A DNA stretch of 64,000 nucleotides. Source: Caecitellus pseudoparvulus (taxonomy: Eukaryota; Bigyra: Bicosoecida). Where the stretch lies: NCBI GenBank assembly GCA_965644315.1, contig CBFFRQ010000073.1, positions 1-64,000 of the forward strand. The letters are read 5' to 3'. Of this stretch, positions 59,926 to 64,000 are shown piece by piece; positions within the stretch are counted from its first letter, which is position 1, and each line of letters begins with the position of its first letter. Made by a program: the position numbers and the translations under genes. Below the pieces are notes generated by a model that did not search any database, was not told where the DNA came from, and saw only the letters and a program-made list of their open reading frames with translations.

Positions 59926-62900
59926 TTAGGCCAAGTTGGCGCATGTCAGCGTCAGAACATCTCCCGCCACCATCCAAGGGAAGGCGTGGGGTTGCAAGCG
60001 CTGGCACCCGTCTGCCTTGAAGGCAGACCACGTTGCGGCGTAGTACGCAAGTGCCAGCCGCTGCAGCTCAAATGGCAGCTCCAGTCGGCCCCTGCACAAC
60101 GCTACTGCTTCGGCCGACGGCTCTGAAGCTTCCAAAGATACGGCGACTTGCGAACAGTGAGCCGCCCGAACCACCTGACAGGCCACGTGCAGCATCCGCA
60201 CACGCGCTGCCTGCACTGCCTCAGGAATGCTACGGCTGCCCAAACTCTCACAGAATGCGTGCATGTGTTCCACTGCGGCCTCTGCATAGTCTTCCGCGTG
60301 GAGGCTGTCGCAAGCCGCCACGAGCTGCGGATGTGGAGCCATGCGAAGCAGCGTGGCTGGCATCTCCTGAGCAGGAGCGGTCGAGGGCACTGCCTCTGTC
60401 AGCAGGGGCGTGCCTTGGCTCAAAGACTCGACTGCTGGAAAGCCGAGGATCATGCTTTCATTGGGGTCACTGGAGCCGCCTGCTGCCTGGTACACCACGG
60501 GGCCTTGCCCGGAGCACAGCTCCAACACGAAGGATTGCAGGGCAGTCACTGGTGAAGGTGGCAAGGCCGCAGAAGGCACGCGAATCGGAGCAGCTCCCTG
60601 CCTTCCTCCCCCGTCACTGGCACACAGCCACTCAGGGAGGCCCGGGAACAAGCGCACCTCGAAGTCTTCGCCGGCAGAGCCGTGAAATCCAGTGTGACTC
60701 GGCGCGGGCACACCTTCAGTCCCCGGCGGCAGACGCACCAGGAGCCCAGCCTTGGCAGCATCCACAGCTGCTGCCGCAGTGGTCGCCAGCGATGCAGGTT
60801 CTCGCTGGAGGGCAGCCCAGCCAGGCGACAGCGGCGTTCCCGCCACCCGCTGCAAGTGCACGGCACTGCGTAGGGCGAGGTCGAGCCAAGCCGTGTGCCC
60901 GTTAGCTGCCCGCCCCAGAGCGTTGTCTCGCGCACAGGCAAACAGCCAGTCCACAGCCTGCCCGGTGGCTACGCTGCCATCCTCAAGCGGGGTCCCAAGC
61001 ACGTCTTCTAGGCGCTGCCCTGCCCTGGGCTTGAGCCGATCAGCAGCAGCTGCCTCCACAGCAGCAAGGGCATCGAGGGCAGGTGCGGAGGGGGAGATGA
61101 AATACTGCTCAAAGAGTTTGGATGATTGCAATTCATCCGCGAATCGTGCCTGAGCTTCTGCGAGTGCTGTGGCAATGCTGGGCTCCCAGCAAGCCCAAGC
61201 TTCGTCACCATCGAAGTCTCCTCCTGCCAGCAGGCGCGCCACTGAGCCGTGCCGCCACGAGACTGGGAACACCACGACGTCAACGAGGGCATGCCTGTAG
61301 GACAGCACTTCGTCCAAGGACAGGGGGGAAGACGACGGGTCCCCGTGCTGTTTCATCCACTCGGAAACCAAGTCCACGCCCTGCAGCGTCAGGACGTCGT
61401 GCGCAGCGAGGCACGGAGTCCTCGCAAGTGCAATGGTGCCCAGCACACACCCGTCCTGTGAGATGGCAGGGTCTTGTCCTGGTCCGGCACTTGCATCTGA
61501 AATGCGCATGAACACTTGATGCGGCCGGAGCAGCCCTGTCGGGTCCGGCAGCATCAACAGGCGGCGGGATCGGCCAATAGGCGCGCACAGTTTCTCACTG
61601 AGACGCTCCAAGGCCCGCGTTTGAAGCTGCACAAGGATGCGTGTAAGCTCGTGCTCGCCCCACAGTCCCGCCTTCAGCATCAGCCACGCGCGCCGCGACA
61701 GCAGGGGGGCACACCCTCGAGCCCACTCGCCCTTGGAGCTGGCCTCATCCACGGGGAGCCAGGGCCACCGCCCTTGAGTCTGTTGATCTGGATCTGCTTC
61801 TGTGCTGTGATCAATGTGTGCCCCCATGGTTCGCAGGGCAGCCATGGCTGCCTGCAGGGACTGCGTCATGTTCTTGAACTGCAATGTGGCTGCTTCAAAC
61901 GGCTGCTCAAGGCACTCAAGCGGCACCCCCCATGCAAGGAGAAGCATGACAATGCCTTTGTTGAGTGAAGCTGGACCACTGGGACCACTCCATCGCAGCA
62001 CTTCCACCTCGCACTGGCTGATGTGGGCGGGAGACACTGGGGCTTGCGGCCCTGGCGCAACGTACTTGCGCTGCGAATCCCGCCCCAGAACTACGAGGCC
62101 CTCCTGCAGTGCTGCATGCAACTGGACAGAACTTGCCAGGCAGGTCTCGATGCTCGCTGGCTGCGTAGCTTGCTCCTCAGGGTGGAGGGGTGGAGCCTTA
62201 CTTGGTGTTCGGGGGTCAGCAAACCAAATGCCCTTGTAGGGCCCGATGCGAGCCTGGAAAGCAGCCGGCGGCGAGCCGCCCACGGGAAGCTCTGCAACTT
62301 GAACTTGAAGGGTGTGGCTACAGAGGCTTGACAAGGCAGCCAGGCTGGGCAAGGTGGCATGGACGTCAGGCCCGTCGCCGCTTTGCAGCAGGAAGGGCCG
62401 CGGCGGACGCAAGCTTGCTCGCTGGGCCACTGCACTGCGGAACAGGGACCAGACGAGGGCTATGCCCGGCAATGAGATAGGCGCGCTGCCGTCTGTCAGG
62501 GCTTCGCCTGTCTCGGGGAGCACTTCGTCCGGCACGTGTGCGAACCGCAGCAGCGCCAGGTGAATGTCCACGGGCACTTGGCTCCCAGCCGCCGACGCTG
62601 CGACAGGCAGACGCGGCGGGGCCCAAATTGGTGGCACACCCTGCCGCTCACAGGCCGACACACACCCCACTGCATACTTGGTCAACATACCGACCAGCCT
62701 CGCGGCAGCACCTTGCCACGAGGCGGCGTCTGGGTCGCCCGCTGCCCGTTGAAACACAGCAAAGCCACAGGGGATGGTCTTGGACAGCATCAAGTTGACG
62801 CGCGCGATGCGCTTGGCAGGAGAAATCGAAGAGTTTCCTGGCAACTGCTGGGCAAAGTGCCAAGCCAGGGCCTGTGGCACTGACAAACGTGGCAATTCCG

Positions 62901-63516
62901 GGAGAGTCACAGCATCTTGCATGGGGCAGCTGCCGACAGAGTTGTGGGTGCACAGCGCGTACCAAGAGCCCTTTCGGGGTTTGCAGTGAAAGATTCGCCA
63001 GCAAGATGATGCAGTAACCAGGTGGATGTGGGGAATAACGCTGCTTGGGTGAGCAGAGCTGCCTGTCGAGCGCTTTGCGGCTGAGAGCGCTGCAAAAGCT
63101 GGTACCGCCTCCACCTTTTCACCACAAGCAGGACAAGCTTCCGATCCCTGCCCGGCCACGGACACAGCATGCACAATGCTGTCCATGTCCCCTTGTGTGA
63201 TACTTGCCAGCCTACTCCACCCCATGGCACGCTGCAGGCGTGAAAGGCGCTGCAGTCCCTGCAGCACCACAGTCACCTGCACCACAAACCCACCCAGACT
63301 GGGGGAGGCTTGCTGCCCAGTGGCCAGTTGCAGTCTCAGGCCAGGTGCCCATAGAGGGCATGCATGAACGGCCGGCTCTTCGACAGCCCCTTCAGGCTGG
63401 CTGGCGTGGGCCATGTGCCGGATGCTGTAGGCAGGCAAAACGCAGGCGAAACTCCATGCAATGCTCACAGCATCAGGCGATGGCAATGAGACGCCTCCAA
63501 ACCCTCGAAAAGACAC
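59926..63516 (-). CDS. Eukaryotic RNA-dependent RNA polymerase (RNAi type)
   Basis: A single uninterrupted frame of ~1197 codons. The first in-frame ATG is at 63414, but the codons back to 63516 also look like protein (FGGVSLPSPDAVSIAWSF), so an upstream exon is likely. The catalytic double-psi beta-barrel motif is LLAGGDFDGDEAWACW at about 61228-61181, the DxDGD box of the RDR/QDE-1 family (usual form SGGDLDGD). Before it are LMLPDPTGLLRPHQVFMRIS, GCVLGTIALARTPCLAAHDV and VVVFPVSWRHG. These enzymes copy RNA into dsRNA to feed Dicer and amplify small-RNA silencing. No Dicer or Argonaute lies in the window. This is a cellular family, not a viral polymerase. Confidence 0.88.
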   Translation of the reverse strand: MSFRGFGGVSLPSPDAVSIAWSFACVLPAYSIRHMAHASQPEGAVEEPAVHACPLWAPGLRLQLATGQQASPSLGGFVVQVTVVLQGLQRLSRLQRAMGWSRLASITQGDMDSIVHAVSVAGQGSEACPACGEKVEAVPAFAALSAAKRSTGSSAHPSSVIPHIHLVTASSCWRIFHCKPRKGSWYALCTHNSVGSCPMQDAVTLPELPRLSVPQALAWHFAQQLPGNSSISPAKRIARVNLMLSKTIPCGFAVFQRAAGDPDAASWQGAAARLVGMLTKYAVGCVSACERQGVPPIWAPPRLPVAASAAGSQVPVDIHLALLRFAHVPDEVLPETGEALTDGSAPISLPGIALVWSLFRSAVAQRASLRPPRPFLLQSGDGPDVHATLPSLAALSSLCSHTLQVQVAELPVGGSPPAAFQARIGPYKGIWFADPRTPSKAPPLHPEEQATQPASIETCLASSVQLHAALQEGLVVLGRDSQRKYVAPGPQAPVSPAHISQCEVEVLRWSGPSGPASLNKGIVMLLLAWGVPLECLEQPFEAATLQFKNMTQSLQAAMAALRTMGAHIDHSTEADPDQQTQGRWPWLPVDEASSKGEWARGCAPLLSRRAWLMLKAGLWGEHELTRILVQLQTRALERLSEKLCAPIGRSRRLLMLPDPTGLLRPHQVFMRISDASAGPGQDPAISQDGCVLGTIALARTPCLAAHDVLTLQGVDLVSEWMKQHGDPSSSPLSLDEVLSYRHALVDVVVFPVSWRHGSVARLLAGGDFDGDEAWACWEPSIATALAEAQARFADELQSSKLFEQYFISPSAPALDALAAVEAAAADRLKPRAGQRLEDVLGTPLEDGSVATGQAVDWLFACARDNALGRAANGHTAWLDLALRSAVHLQRVAGTPLSPGWAALQREPASLATTAAAAVDAAKAGLLVRLPPGTEGVPAPSHTGFHGSAGEDFEVRLFPGLPEWLCASDGGGRQGAAPIRVPSAALPPSPVTALQSFVLELCSGQGPVVYQAAGGSSDPNESMILGFPAVESLSQGTPLLTEAVPSTAPAQEMPATLLRMAPHPQLVAACDSLHAEDYAEAAVEHMHAFCESLGSRSIPEAVQAARVRMLHVACQVVRAAHCSQVAVSLEASEPSAEAVALCRGRLELPFELQRLALAYYAATWSAFKADGCQRLQPHAFPWMVAGDVLTLTCANLA

Positions 63517-63752
63517 GGTGTGCTATGTAATGCTCTGAGCGCCCCTTGGGCACCCCAGGTTGTTTCGGAGGATTTTGCGTATGCGAGTGCAGTCCGCGCA
63601 TCATGTCAACTTGTCGTCCGACTCAAAACTAATTTCATAAGGACGGGAAGCTTCTGCCGGGAATGAATTGGTTGCAAGCCAGACCTTAGGGTTGCCGTTG
63701 GAGCCTTGCTGCTCGCTGACGTGCCTGCCCAGCACTTGCCAGGCTTGTTGCC

Positions 63753-64000
63753 ATGGCAGCGATTGTGCGAGACGAGGAGGGTGACACTCCAGCAGGCGGC
63801 GCCGCCACCGGCTCTGGCGAGGGCTCATCAGGGCATGAAGAAATCCTAGCTGAGATTGAGCGCGTGTGGGCCATGGCAGACACAGACCAGGGAGGCACAA
63901 TTGACGCACAGGAACTGAGCGGTGCGTGGAGAGCGCCTCTCCCTTGTGAAGGAGGCAAGTTGAGCCCTCAAGGGAACACACGCGTGCCACAGAGCTCATG
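63753..64000 (+). CDS. EF-hand protein, 5' part (continues past window)
   Basis: The first exon runs from ATG 63753 to 63921, ending G^GTGCGTGG; the rest lies in an intron or beyond the window. It encodes MAAIVRDEEGDTPAGGAATG and, after a Gly/Ser stretch, EILAEIERVWAMADTDQGGT and IDAQELS. DTDQGGTIDAQE is a canonical 12-residue calcium loop (D1, D3, G6, I8, E12). Downstream domains are unknown, so it could be a calmodulin-like, kinase or other EF-hand protein. Confidence 0.75.
   Translation, partial: MAAIVRDEEGDTPAGGAATGSGEGSSGHEEILAEIERVWAMADTDQGGTIDAQELSGAWRAPLPCEGGKLSPQGNTRVPQSS

Noticed and set aside
59926-63516. Integrated RNA-virus polymerase
   Set aside because: The DxDGD double-psi barrel motif is that of cellular RDR/QDE-1 enzymes; viral palm-domain motifs (GDD) are absent.
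1-64000. Bacterial or giant-virus origin of the window
   Set aside because: Spliced MOG1, CSE1, katanin, COG8, dolichol kinase and TOM40 with GT-AG introns are nuclear eukaryotic genes spread along the whole window.

Overview
This is nuclear DNA of a eukaryotic microbe. It is GC-rich and gene-dense. Most genes are single open frames or are cut by short GT-AG introns of about 50-140 nt, with donors such as GTGAGT and GTGCGT and acceptors ending CAG. No prokaryotic operon logic, rRNA, tRNA, transposon or CRISPR array was seen. All functional names below come from motif recognition by eye, with no database search.

The gene set points to a ciliated protist: katanin p80 and an RSP11/ropporin-like protein are present. 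A class I HMG-CoA reductase argues against a core green alga, since these have lost the mevalonate pathway. HCF101/Mrp, a hybrid histidine kinase, a eukaryotic RNA-dependent RNA polymerase and 38-residue ankyrin repeats would suit a stramenopile, haptophyte or similar free-living protist. A bicosoecid-like flagellate is one guess, held with low confidence.

Layout. 0-15 kb: end of an ankyrin gene (+), a calponin/transgelin-like protein (+), TOM40 (+), a very small RSP11-like gene (-), MOG1 (-), a PPR protein (+), RRP8 (-), an RDM1-like protein (-), HCF101-like (-) and katanin p80 (-). 15-31 kb: membrane-anchored acid-lipase-like protein (-), hybrid histidine kinase (+), COG8 (+), HMG-CoA reductase (+), ADP-ribosylglycohydrolase of the J1-crystallin type (-), protoporphyrinogen oxidase (+) and a seven-exon MORN protein (-). 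31-46 kb: a Ser-rich protein (+), an MFSD5-like molybdate-anion transporter (-), mitochondrial inner membrane protease 1 (+), a small nuclear-type protein (-), a large tandem-TIR/STAND/SH2 protein (+), a coiled-coil protein (+) and dolichol kinase (-). 45-64 kb: a peroxisomal SDR-SCP2 enzyme (-), a COQ8 kinase (+), a secreted TIM-barrel glycosidase-like protein (-), a GT47 exostosin (+), exportin CSE1 (+), the RNA-dependent RNA polymerase (-) and the start of an EF-hand gene (+).

Most genes are housekeeping: mitochondrial import, maturation and cofactors (TOM40, IMP1, PPR, COQ8, PPOX); secretory pathway and glycosylation (COG8, dolichol kinase, GT47); nuclear transport (MOG1, CSE1); isoprenoids feeding dolichol and quinone (HMGR). 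The most unusual locus is the tandem-TIR/STAND/SH2 protein at 37.4-41.8 kb, a plausible innate-immunity or cell-death signalling protein. The window also carries an RNAi-type polymerase and several convergent gene pairs whose stop codons lie only 4-12 nt apart.
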